A stretch of DNA of 64,000 nt from a virus, in IMG/VR virus record IMGVR_UViG_3300046787_000408, positions 124,001-188,000 of that record. One strand, 5' to 3'. The notes beneath the pieces are model-generated. The model made no database searches. It was not told the origin of the DNA and worked only from the letters and a program-made list of their open reading frames with translations. This document shows, piece after piece, positions 34,445 through 41,250 of the stretch. Positions within the stretch are counted from its first letter, which is position 1, and every line of letters starts with the position of its first letter. Both the position numbers and the translations under genes were made by a program.

Positions 34445-35476
34445 ATGAATACACCTAAATTTGGCTTTTGTTGCAAGTGGCTTAATGACCCGTCCGAATG
34501 TGGCGGCATGAAAGTCAATGCAAAAGATCGGGACCTTAACGGGCGTTCAACTACCATGCGCTGGCTTCGCGAGCACAAGAGTGAGGCTGAACAACGTCAG
34601 TGGGACATTATGAATCACAATGCTCGTGCGGCCTTGCTCATGATTGAGCGTGTGGCCACACTGCCACTTGAGCGCAGAATGGTGCGACTGGGTTCAGAAA
34701 TGTTGCAAGGTTACACACACGAAGACTGGATCCCATTCTGGCAACAGGCAGATGTGCAAGCACACTGCGAAAAGATCTTTGCTCCTGTAGGTGCTCGTGC
34801 CCGAGAACTAGGCGTGAGGCTCAGCTTCCACCCCGGACAGTTTTGTGTGCTGGCCAGTGAAAGTGACGAAATTGTTGAACGAAGCATCCTAGAATTTGAG
34901 TATCATGCAGACATGGCTCGTTGGATGGGCTATGGTGCTACATGGCATGATCATGGATTCAAGATCAACGTGCATTTGAGCGGCAAAGGTGGTGTCGCTA
35001 AATTCCTGCAGACCCTAGGTCGCCTTACTCCAGAGGCCAGGAATTTGATTACCATCGAAAATGATGAAATGACTAATGGACTCGATTCTACTTTACTTGT
35101 GGCTGAGCGTGTTGCTCTTGTTTTGGATGTACACCACCACTGGATCAACTCAGGCGAATACATCAACCCTAATGACTCTCGTGTTATGCGGGTGTTGGAG
35201 TCTTGGCGTGGTGGGCGTCCTGTTCTTCACTACTCAGTTAGTCGTGAAGATATTTTGGTTGGGCATGATCGAAGCGTTCGACCAGACCTTGCTCAACTTC
35301 TTGATGCAGGCTTTAAAAAGCAAAAGCTCCGGGCTCACAGTGATATGATGTGGAACACAGCATGCAATGACTGGGTCTTGGGCTTTGCTGATCAATTTGA
35401 TATTCAATGCGAGGCCAAGGGCAAAAATCTTGCCAGCCAACAAGTGTACGACCAGTATGTTGCACAGCACTCTTGA
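34445..35476 (+). CDS. uvsE: UV damage endonuclease (UvdE/UvsE)
   Basis: 343-residue TIM-barrel endonuclease that nicks 5' of UV photoproducts. Metal-binding motifs are visible in order: LSFHPGQFCVLAS, INVHLSGKGG, ITIENDE, VLDVHHHW, HYSVSRED and AHSDMMW. The ATG is seven bases after a TATAAT box, so the message is apparently leaderless. Common in phages exposed to light. Confidence 0.93.
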   Translation: MNTPKFGFCCKWLNDPSECGGMKVNAKDRDLNGRSTTMRWLREHKSEAEQRQWDIMNHNARAALLMIERVATLPLERRMVRLGSEMLQGYTHEDWIPFWQQADVQAHCEKIFAPVGARARELGVRLSFHPGQFCVLASESDEIVERSILEFEYHADMARWMGYGATWHDHGFKINVHLSGKGGVAKFLQTLGRLTPEARNLITIENDEMTNGLDSTLLVAERVALVLDVHHHWINSGEYINPNDSRVMRVLESWRGGRPVLHYSVSREDILVGHDRSVRPDLAQLLDAGFKKQKLRAHSDMMWNTACNDWVLGFADQFDIQCEAKGKNLASQQVYDQYVAQHS

Positions 35477-35738
35477 TTGGATCCGTAGTGACTTTAAGTC
35501 TCACCGAGTTCGCTTTGTTGTTGAGCTTCTTGCTTGGGCTATCAGTATTGGTTGCAGTATTACTATGGCACTCACAGTCCCCAATCCTCCGCTTCTTGCT
35601 CTTTATCCCGTTTGGATCTCTGGTTGCGCTATGTATGCTTGGGCTAGTTGGACTCGGAAATCTTTTGGCATGCTCGCTAACTATATTCTGTTAACCACAA
35701 TTGATAGTGTTGGCCTGATTCGTATGTTGATCCAATAA
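35457..35738 (+). CDS. Small inner-membrane protein
   Basis: 93 residues; two or three hydrophobic segments (about residues 20-36, 43-60, 70-92) after a basic N-terminal DFKSHRVRFVVE. A widely distributed phage membrane protein of unknown role. Overlaps uvsE by 20 bases. Confidence 0.75.
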   Translation: MLHSTLDWIRSDFKSHRVRFVVELLAWAISIGCSITMALTVPNPPLLALYPVWISGCAMYAWASWTRKSFGMLANYILLTTIDSVGLIRMLIQ

Positions 35739-35766
35739 AAAAGCCCCTTTCGGGGCTTTTTATTTT
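35736..35766. terminator. Bidirectional rho-independent terminator
   Basis: AAAAAGCCCC, TTTC loop, GGGGCTTTTT: T-rich on both strands, between two convergent genes. Confidence 0.9.
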
Positions 35767-36071
35767 TGTGCCGGCTTGCGGGCTCGGGGTTTTTTGGCTG
35801 ATGTAATTGCAGCTGGCGTTGTGGCCGGCTTGGCTGCTGGTTTTGCTACTGGCTTGGCTCGTGGTTTACGAGCAGGTTTAGCAGTGGCTTCGACTCGATC
35901 GTTGGCTGGTTTACCAACTTCAGCAGGTGCGGCCACAACAGGTGCAGCCTCCATCACTGGAGCAACCTGTACAGGTGTTTCCACTTTGTAAGGTACTGCT
36001 TCTGGTTGTACTGCTGGCGCCTGTGCCGCAGGGCTGGGGTTTTTAAACCAATCAAAAATTGCTTTTAGCAT
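35760..36071 (-). CDS. Ala/Pro/Lys-rich basic protein
   Basis: 103 residues. The first 12 residues (MLKAIFDWFKNP) may be an amphipathic anchor; the centre is Pro/Val/Glu-rich, and the C-terminal 40 residues are repeated K-P-A-(K/R/A) units like histone H1 or AlgP tails. It could bind DNA or RNA. AGGAGA is correctly spaced upstream on the minus strand. Divergent from the phasin gene. Confidence 0.75.
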   Translation of the reverse strand: MLKAIFDWFKNPSPAAQAPAVQPEAVPYKVETPVQVAPVMEAAPVVAAPAEVGKPANDRVEATAKPARKPRAKPVAKPAAKPATTPAAITSAKKPRARKPAQK

Positions 36072-36120
36072 AAAGTTCTCCTATGCAGTATTTACTATCG
36101 ATACAGCAGACACTGTAAAA

Positions 36121-36138
36121 TTAGTGAATGATCACTAA
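36121..36138. promoter_or_regulatory. Inverted repeat, possible operator
   Basis: TTAGTGA-ATGA-TCACTAA between the divergent basic-protein and phasin genes; 7-bp perfect arms are of repressor-binding type. Confidence 0.4.
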
Positions 36139-36162
36139 ACAGATGCAAGAACGCGATCTATG

Positions 36163-36192
36163 TTGCACTGCAACATAAATATATGTTACAAT
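36163..36192 (+). promoter_or_regulatory. Promoter region of phasin gene
   Basis: TTGCAC, 18 bases, TACAAT, with an overlapping late-like CATAAATA box (36174-36181). Sixty-two bases of leader follow before the ATG. Confidence 0.5.
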
Positions 36193-36254
36193 AACACATA
36201 GGACGCTGGATAGGCCGGGTTCTATAACTAACTCGCTTAAATTAGGAGAAACAC

Positions 36255-36530
36255 ATGTTTACAGCAGACGCAATCATCGACACCGTGCAAAACGGTAAAA
36301 AGCAATTTGTCAACACTTTCGTTCAGAACGAAACTGCAAAAGACGCAATGGTTAAATTCATTGACGCTCAAGCTGACTACACCAAGAAGGCAGCTAAAGT
36401 TGGAATGGACACATTTACCACTTTGACTTCAGAAGCAGTCAAAGCCGGACAAGAAGCCATGAAGTTTGATTACACCAAATTTGGTGAAGGCATTATGAAA
36501 GCTTACACAGCTACTACAGCCAAAAAGTAA
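36255..36530 (+). CDS. Phasin-like protein
   Basis: 91 residues, helical and amphipathic without cysteine or proline (VNTFVQNETAKDAMVKFID, AGQEAMKFDYTKFG), resembling phasins that coat polyhydroxyalkanoate granules. TTAGGAGAA upstream gives a strong ribosome-binding site. A phage copy could act on host storage granules or serve as a small chaperone-like protein. Own promoter and terminator. Confidence 0.7.
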   Translation: MFTADAIIDTVQNGKKQFVNTFVQNETAKDAMVKFIDAQADYTKKAAKVGMDTFTTLTSEAVKAGQEAMKFDYTKFGEGIMKAYTATTAKK

Positions 36531-36546
36531 TACTAAAGTAGTACTT

Positions 36547-36572
36547 TAAAAGCCCCAAATTTGGGGCTTTTT
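36547..36572 (+). terminator. Rho-independent terminator after phasin
   Basis: AAAAGCCCCAAATTTGGGGCTTTTT, a long perfect stem ending in T5. Confidence 0.9.
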
Positions 36573-36577
36573 CACGG

Positions 36578-36606
36578 TTGACCAAAAATGCCCAATTTGC
36601 TATAAT
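36578..36606 (+). promoter_or_regulatory. Sigma70-like promoter, cassette copy
   Basis: TTGACC, 17 bases identical to those at 17091, TATAAT, then ATACACATA and AAAAGGAG. Confidence 0.9.
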
Positions 36607-36636
36607 ATACACATATTAACGCAAAAGGAGCCAGAC

Positions 36637-36912
36637 ATGAAAGCACTTCAAGCCTACATTGACAACAAGAACAAATACATGGCATTGTTCCAGGGCAAGC
36701 GCATTGATCCCTTGTACGAAGTTCAAACTGCCGCTGGTCGTAAGCGTGTGGCAGAGACAATCGACTGTGCTCTGAGCCCAGAAAATCTAAGCTGTGATGG
36801 TGAACTGCCCCGTGCAGAAGTTAACCGTCGCTATCGTGAACTCACAGCGGCCGCAAAGGACTTGATCAAACTTGACCCTAGCATGGCTCAGTATATGTAC
36901 GAATTTGGTTGA
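36637..36912 (+). CDS. Small hypothetical protein
   Basis: 91 residues, charged and helical (MKALQAYIDNKNKYMALFQG). AAAGGAG upstream. The stop lies within the next promoter. Function unknown. Confidence 0.72.
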   Translation: MKALQAYIDNKNKYMALFQGKRIDPLYEVQTAAGRKRVAETIDCALSPENLSCDGELPRAEVNRRYRELTAAAKDLIKLDPSMAQYMYEFG

Positions 36913-36937
36913 CTCAAAATGCCCAATTTGTTATAAT
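36909..36937 (+). promoter_or_regulatory. Sigma70-like promoter, cassette copy
   Basis: TTGACT, 17 bases, TATAAT, then ATACACATAGCAACAAGGAG. The -35 overlaps the previous stop codon. Confidence 0.9.
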
Positions 36938-36963
36938 ATACACATAGCAACAAGGAGCCAGCA

Positions 36964-37104
36964 ATGCAACGTGAAATTGGTTACATGGAAGGGTATCGCA
37001 TGATGCGAGCAGTAGGCGCAGACTGGCTGAGTTCTGTGTTTATGGCCTTTGTTTGGGTCCTGCGTGGCGACCAAATCACTGTTGAGAATGGGAATGACGA
37101 ATGA
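36964..37104 (+). CDS. Very small hypothetical protein
   Basis: 46 residues, MQREIGYMEGYRMMRAVGAD then a hydrophobic SVFMAFVWVLRG. AAGGAG upstream and ATGA overlap with the next gene support it. Function unknown. Confidence 0.65.
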   Translation: MQREIGYMEGYRMMRAVGADWLSSVFMAFVWVLRGDQITVENGNDE

Positions 37105-37496
37105 ATCTAACCAAATTTAGTCGTGATCGTATGATGGTAACTGCCAGTCGTTGGACAGTGCCTCGGGATTACTTTGATCCCATGTACAATTACTTGGTGC
37201 ATGGTTTTGCTCCGGGAAGCTTCTGGTCAGCAGTGTTGGCCAATGACTTTATGCGGGCCGTACAGCACAGCCATCCTAGCAACACCATCGACGCCCTGAA
37301 ACACACTGTGGGCTGGATTCAGGACAGTTTTCCCGAGCAAAGCTACGGTGACAGTGATAAAGTTATTCTTTGGCAGGGGCTAGAGCCTATCCAACGTCGC
37401 CGAATCCTGGAATCCACAGACATGATCTACACCGAACACCAAGAAGTCATGTTGGCTCTGCAAGGCAAGCAATCATATGAACCCATGCTGTACTGA
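37101..37496 (+). CDS. Hypothetical phage protein
   Basis: 131 residues; VHGFAPGSFWSAVLANDFM and SHPSNTIDALKHTVGWI are typical of a small phage family of unknown function that appears in early regions. Coupled to the preceding gene. Confidence 0.74.
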   Translation: MNLTKFSRDRMMVTASRWTVPRDYFDPMYNYLVHGFAPGSFWSAVLANDFMRAVQHSHPSNTIDALKHTVGWIQDSFPEQSYGDSDKVILWQGLEPIQRRRILESTDMIYTEHQEVMLALQGKQSYEPMLY

Positions 37497-37525
37497 TTGA
37501 CCAATAATTCCCGTTTTGCTATAAT
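37497..37525 (+). promoter_or_regulatory. Sigma70-like promoter, cassette copy
   Basis: TTGACC, 17 bases, TATAAT, then ATACACATAAAGAAAGGAG. Confidence 0.88.
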
Positions 37526-37550
37526 ATACACATAAAGAAAGGAGCACATC

Positions 37551-37748
37551 ATGACATACACAGTGGCAAGAATGAATGGACGATGGGTTCATGTGATGCG
37601 TTTTGCTCGCAATGTGGCCTTTAGTGCAGAACGTGATTGGTTCATGGTGTGTTTCGATTGGGAACAACCCAACCGACGCCGCTCACATTTTCGGTGGGTG
37701 CCTGCCAGCACTCGTTTTGACGCCGTTCGAGAATTTGTAGGAGCATAG
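37551..37748 (+). CDS. Small hypothetical protein
   Basis: 65 residues, rich in Arg, Phe and Trp (basic). AAAGGAG nine bases upstream. Function unknown. Confidence 0.68.
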   Translation: MTYTVARMNGRWVHVMRFARNVAFSAERDWFMVCFDWEQPNRRRSHFRWVPASTRFDAVREFVGA

Positions 37749-37749
37749 C

Positions 37750-37995
37750 ATGGGCTGGGTAGTTTACGATGTTGATTCTGGTCGCATGATCAAGTATTAC
37801 AAAAAGCCTGGCCCTGCTAAGTCTGAAGTAACACGACAGCGAAAGTTCAATTCAGAAATGCAAGCATCGTATGGCAACCATCGAATGCTCGAGTACGCAG
37901 CCTGCTCCTATCGTGACTATGAAGGACAACTCATGGGTCTGCGTGGTGCAGACTTTAAATTCTGGCAATTTTGCAACGCACAACCCAACACTTGA
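37750..37995 (+). CDS. Small hypothetical protein
   Basis: 81 residues, MGWVVYDVDSGRMIKYYKKP; the N-terminal half is strand-like and basic. One-base gap after the previous stop. Found in the same early-type operon. Confidence 0.7.
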   Translation: MGWVVYDVDSGRMIKYYKKPGPAKSEVTRQRKFNSEMQASYGNHRMLEYAACSYRDYEGQLMGLRGADFKFWQFCNAQPNT

Positions 37996-38020
37996 CCAAT
38001 AATTCCCATTTTGTTATAAT
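37992..38020 (+). promoter_or_regulatory. Sigma70-like promoter, nearly leaderless
   Basis: TTGACC, 17 bases, TATAAT, with the next ATG nine bases after the box. Confidence 0.82.
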
Positions 38021-38029
38021 TACACTACT

Positions 38030-38179
38030 ATGAAGCCCATATCCTTTACACTGCAAGCACCGCGACAGCGTCGACATCAAGCACTGTTTGATCAAAACCT
38101 GCCGTTTCGTGGCCGTGTGGAACAGCCCAAAACAGTGTACAAGCGCAAACCCAAACACAAAAAACAGGAGCAAGAATGA
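38030..38179 (+). CDS. Very small basic protein
   Basis: 49 residues ending in a Lys/Arg-rich tail (YKRKPKHKKQEQE). Overlaps the next ATG (ATGA). Little or no leader, so no Shine-Dalgarno. Could bind nucleic acid. Confidence 0.62.
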   Translation: MKPISFTLQAPRQRRHQALFDQNLPFRGRVEQPKTVYKRKPKHKKQEQE

Positions 38180-38358
38180 CTGAATCTAAATTAGATGGAC
38201 GCTCCTCTGTTGAGGTGGAGCTGGACCGTGAAGAATGGTATCAGCTCATGATGCTAGCACATGAACGTGATATCACCTTGAATCAACTAGTGGAACAAAT
38301 CTTGCGTGACTTTATCCAGGAGCATCACAATGGCACGTTGCCTGCACCTACCGTTTAA
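38176..38358 (+). CDS. Ribbon-helix-helix-like DNA-binding protein
   Basis: 60 residues. SVEVELDREEWYQLMMLAHE then DITLNQLVEQILRDFI is the strand-helix-helix pattern of RHH repressors (ParD/CopG type). Probably a small transcriptional regulator. CAGGAG is upstream of the ATG. Confidence 0.72.
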   Translation: MTESKLDGRSSVEVELDREEWYQLMMLAHERDITLNQLVEQILRDFIQEHHNGTLPAPTV

Positions 38359-38569
38359 GCAAAATAATCCACGCTCGGTACGTGGTGCAGTCAAACGGGG
38401 ATGGCATGTGGTTGAGGTCGACTTGCGTAAACGTGATGTCAGCTGGATGGCCTTGTGCTTGTGGGCCGAACGTGGCCTTGGTGGGTATTGGGTTGCTAGT
38501 CATTGGCTCAAACAGTTTGCATTTGAGTCCGGAGCAGACGCAGTGGCATTCAAACTAAAGTGGGCATGA
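38330..38569 (+). CDS. Small protein, L-R/K-W family member
   Basis: 79 residues from ATG 38330 with CAGGAG upstream, inside the end of the RHH gene. The C-terminus QFAFESGADAVAFKLKWA matches the family motif in the array at 46475-48943. The middle carries MALCLWAERGLGG. Function unknown. Confidence 0.68.
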   Translation: MARCLHLPFKQNNPRSVRGAVKRGWHVVEVDLRKRDVSWMALCLWAERGLGGYWVASHWLKQFAFESGADAVAFKLKWA

Positions 38570-38570
38570 T

Positions 38571-39161
38571 ATGAAAAAGTTGATTTTTGCATTGTGTGCG
38601 ATTCCTTTGCTGGCCACAGCACAAGACTCTTGTCACCTAACCAGCCGAACTGACACACGAGCCACCACAGTGTTGAAACAAGTAGTGGTCCTAGAACAAA
38701 CTGTTACTCGCGAACAGTATGGCTGGCAACGGTGTCGTGCTAGAGTGCAAGCGCAGGCCGACAACACTGTGTATACCGGCGAAGGTAGTTTTAGTTGGGC
38801 CGATGGTAGAAGCATGGAAGAAAGTTGCGGCATGGCCCAACAACGAGCCAAAGATTCTATCCTGGAACAACTGGGCAGTCTGCAGATCAGCAGTAACAAG
38901 GCCATGGTGTGTAATGATGGCGTCATAGCCGAGCCCGGCACCCCTGTTGTCAAAACAAAATTTGCTGTGGGCTATGTGGGACAAAGACACGAATTTCCTG
39001 TGTACAATCATGGACGCAGAGCGTTCAGCCACAGTCGCCATCCGGGTAGCACTTGCCTACAGTTTATAAATCAAGTTGGTGCCATTGGCGGCACCATTTG
39101 CCAGACCAGCCAAAACCTTTGGGTAGTGGTTGACATCATTAACCCTTATCGTGTACAATAA
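38571..39161 (+). CDS. Secreted hypothetical protein
   Basis: 196 residues with a clear signal peptide (MKKLIFALCAIPLLATAQ). The mature part has seven cysteines and repeated Q/T-rich strands, suggesting a disulfide-stabilised periplasmic domain. It precedes a lipoprotein gene, so both may remodel the envelope or block superinfection (inference). Confidence 0.74.
   Translation: MKKLIFALCAIPLLATAQDSCHLTSRTDTRATTVLKQVVVLEQTVTREQYGWQRCRARVQAQADNTVYTGEGSFSWADGRSMEESCGMAQQRAKDSILEQLGSLQISSNKAMVCNDGVIAEPGTPVVKTKFAVGYVGQRHEFPVYNHGRRAFSHSRHPGSTCLQFINQVGAIGGTICQTSQNLWVVVDIINPYRVQ
39130..39159 (+). promoter_or_regulatory. Sigma70-like promoter for lipoprotein
   Basis: TTGACA, 18 bases, TACAAT within the end of the secreted-protein gene. 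Confidence 0.6.
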
Positions 39162-39188
39162 CACATTCTAACTTTTTGAAAGACATCC

Positions 39189-39767
39189 ATGCGTAAACTT
39201 TTGATCTTGATCCCTGTTGTGGCTCTCATGGCAGCATGCAGTTCAACTCCTACAGAAACTTATGACCGCAGGGCTTATGAAGCTGAACAAAAGCGTGAGC
39301 AATATGCAGAACGAGCTATTGACAAAGCACCCAAGTGGATGACCGAATTGCCCAAATCCAATGCCGCAGTTTATGCCAATGGCACAGCAGTGAGTGGAGA
39401 CTTTAGCATGGCAGATGAAAAAGCCAAGACTATTGCATTTGGTAAAATCTGTATGGCAGCAGGTGGCGAAGTTGACAAGAACAGTCGAATGTTTCGTGCA
39501 GATGTAGGCGAACAAAGCGTTGAAAACAGTTCGGTTGCAATTCGCTCAATGTGTCGCACTGTGGACGTAACTGGCGCCGAAGTAGTAGAGGTCAAACGTT
39601 TGTCAGAAGGCAGTCGATTCCGTAGCTATGTGCTGGTAGCATTGCCCACAGGCACAGCCAATCCTATTCAGCAACGACGAGATCAGAATCGAGCACAGCG
39701 AGCGGCACAGGCGCAGAGTGATGCAGCATTTCGTGAGCTAGATGCTAGACCGCGACGCCAAGACTAA
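39189..39767 (+). CDS. LPP20-like lipoprotein
   Basis: 192 residues. The lipobox LMAAC (cleavage before C18) predicts a membrane-anchored lipoprotein. The mature domain (PKWMTELPKSNAAVYANGTA, then AKTIAFGKICMAAGG, then VLVALP) follows the LPP20 family pattern. The C-terminal 25 residues are Arg/Ala/Gln-rich. Possible role in superinfection exclusion or envelope change, inferred only. Confidence 0.8.
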   Translation: MRKLLILIPVVALMAACSSTPTETYDRRAYEAEQKREQYAERAIDKAPKWMTELPKSNAAVYANGTAVSGDFSMADEKAKTIAFGKICMAAGGEVDKNSRMFRADVGEQSVENSSVAIRSMCRTVDVTGAEVVEVKRLSEGSRFRSYVLVALPTGTANPIQQRRDQNRAQRAAQAQSDAAFRELDARPRRQD

Positions 39768-39772
39768 CAGTC

Positions 39773-39780
39773 CATAAATA
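39773..39780 (+). promoter_or_regulatory. Late-like box CATAAATA
   Basis: Overlaps the start of the terminator at 39780, so its use as a plus-strand promoter is doubtful. Confidence 0.2.
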
Positions 39781-39803
39781 AAAGCAGCCCCAGGCTGCTT
39801 TTT
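39780..39803 (+). terminator. Rho-independent terminator
   Basis: AAAGCAGCCCCAGGCTGCTTTTT, stem AAGCAGCC/GGCTGCTT with T-run, between the lipoprotein and clpP1. Confidence 0.9.
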
Positions 39804-39813
39804 CATTTATACT

Positions 39814-40386
39814 ATGACACAAACAACAGAAATTCTTGAATCCAATCATACTCAATCTCTCAATGACAATGGTATGTATGTGTTCATGGGCGAGGTAACA
39901 CAAGAGGCTATCTGTCCTATTATAGAGTGGATCTTGCACGAAAACTTTGTGACCAAGAAAAAGAAAAAAGAACTGTTGTTGATGATCTGTAGCGAAGGTG
40001 GCGATACCAGTGCGGCATTTGCCTTGATTGATGTAATGCGTAGCAGTGCCATTCCTGTCAAGACTGTGGGGCTGGGCATGATTGCCAGTGCTGGATTGTT
40101 GATGTTTATTGCAGGAACACCAGGGCGCAGGATACTCACTCCCAACACTAGTATTTTAAGTCATCAGTTTAGCTGGTACAATGAAGGCAAGGCACACGAA
40201 CTGTTTGCCACAATGAAAGAGTTTGAGCTTACCCAGGCTAGAATGTTGGCCCACTATCAGGCCTGCACTGGGCTAACAGCTGAACAGGTGCGTACCAGTT
40301 TATTGCCACCCCAAGATGTATGGCTGAGTGCGCAAGACGCATTGGCCTTGCATATTTGTGACTTTGTGGCAGAACTAGCCCGTTAG
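39814..40386 (+). CDS. ClpP-family protease, divergent copy
   Basis: 190 residues. Catalytic triad by alignment: S92 in GMIASAGLLM, H117 in LSHQFS and D168 in QDVWLSAQDA. The oxyanion motif SEGGDTSAA replaces the usual SPGG-x-V-x-A. A KKKKKE segment (residues 48-53) is unusual. Probably an active serine protease that could form homo- or hetero-heptamers with the canonical ClpP at 42935. Start ATG lies just after a terminator. Convergent overlap of four bases with the next gene. Confidence 0.88.
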   Translation: MTQTTEILESNHTQSLNDNGMYVFMGEVTQEAICPIIEWILHENFVTKKKKKELLLMICSEGGDTSAAFALIDVMRSSAIPVKTVGLGMIASAGLLMFIAGTPGRRILTPNTSILSHQFSWYNEGKAHELFATMKEFELTQARMLAHYQACTGLTAEQVRTSLLPPQDVWLSAQDALALHICDFVAELAR

Positions 40387-41249
40387 GCTTGTCCGGTCCA
40401 GACAGCATACAAGCCAGCTTCTGAGTTGTAGTTACTGCCGTATACTCGACTCAACTTGGTGTTGACCACTGCTTCCAGTTCTGTGCCTGTTGTGTTTGGC
40501 TGAACGTCAAACGCAAAGTAGTCATACCCATCTCTGCCTTTGCCCATATGTTGGCCACCTAATTGTCCCATGATAATGTCAATATTCTTGTTGGCCTGTG
40601 CTGGTGTTGTATTACTAAATCTGTTTCGTTCTGCATTAGGGTCTATGTCATCTTCATCTATAGCAAAGTAACCCTTCATTTGCACCCCAGGAATGCCAGC
40701 CAAGCTGACCCAGTTTCGTCTGCCACCAGGTGTTTGACTTGTGCCTGCCAAGAGTGGACGCTTGAGAATTGTGAGCACAATACCGTACAGGGCTTTGGCT
40801 AGACTCATGCCGCGATAGTCTTCATCTACTGTGATAGTATCGACTTGTACTGCACCTTTGAGCGGGAAACTATTCACGCTGCTTACTGACAGTTTGCCGA
40901 TCAACTGTCCAGGAGTATTCAAGTCTCGCTGGCTGCGTTGCCAATCCCAAACTCTACGCTCATACTGGTAGACAGTCTCTCTTCGGTCACGAACTGGTTT
41001 GGGTTGAACACCTCTTTCTTTTTGAGCAAGAAAGTCTTTACCGTTTTGATCCCAAAGTTTGATATCAATGCCACCATATCTACCTTCGCTAGTTGAATAA
41101 AGTAAACCACTACCACCGGGTAGTTTCTTTATTTGCTTGCCCGTCTGCTTGTCAGTTAGCGAAGATTTACCACCCGAATACGCCCCTTGGGGGATTCTTT
41201 CAATTTCGTCCAGTTCCTGGTTTTCGTTTAAAAATTCATTTGCTCTCAT
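40383..41249 (-). CDS. Probable virion protein with GNAT-like segment, MRANEFL start
   Basis: 288 residues. N-terminus MRANEFLNENQELDE is the 'MRAxEF' leader seen on many internal virion or injected proteins of large myophages. The region VDTITVDEDYRGMSLAKALY resembles GNAT motif A. Convergent with clpP1 and followed on the same strand by the next gene in reverse order (transcribed after 42873-41251). Confidence 0.65.
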   Translation of the reverse strand: MRANEFLNENQELDEIERIPQGAYSGGKSSLTDKQTGKQIKKLPGGSGLLYSTSEGRYGGIDIKLWDQNGKDFLAQKERGVQPKPVRDRRETVYQYERRVWDWQRSQRDLNTPGQLIGKLSVSSVNSFPLKGAVQVDTITVDEDYRGMSLAKALYGIVLTILKRPLLAGTSQTPGGRRNWVSLAGIPGVQMKGYFAIDEDDIDPNAERNRFSNTTPAQANKNIDIIMGQLGGQHMGKGRDGYDYFAFDVQPNTTGTELEAVVNTKLSRVYGSNYNSEAGLYAVWTGQA

Positions 41250-41250
41250 G

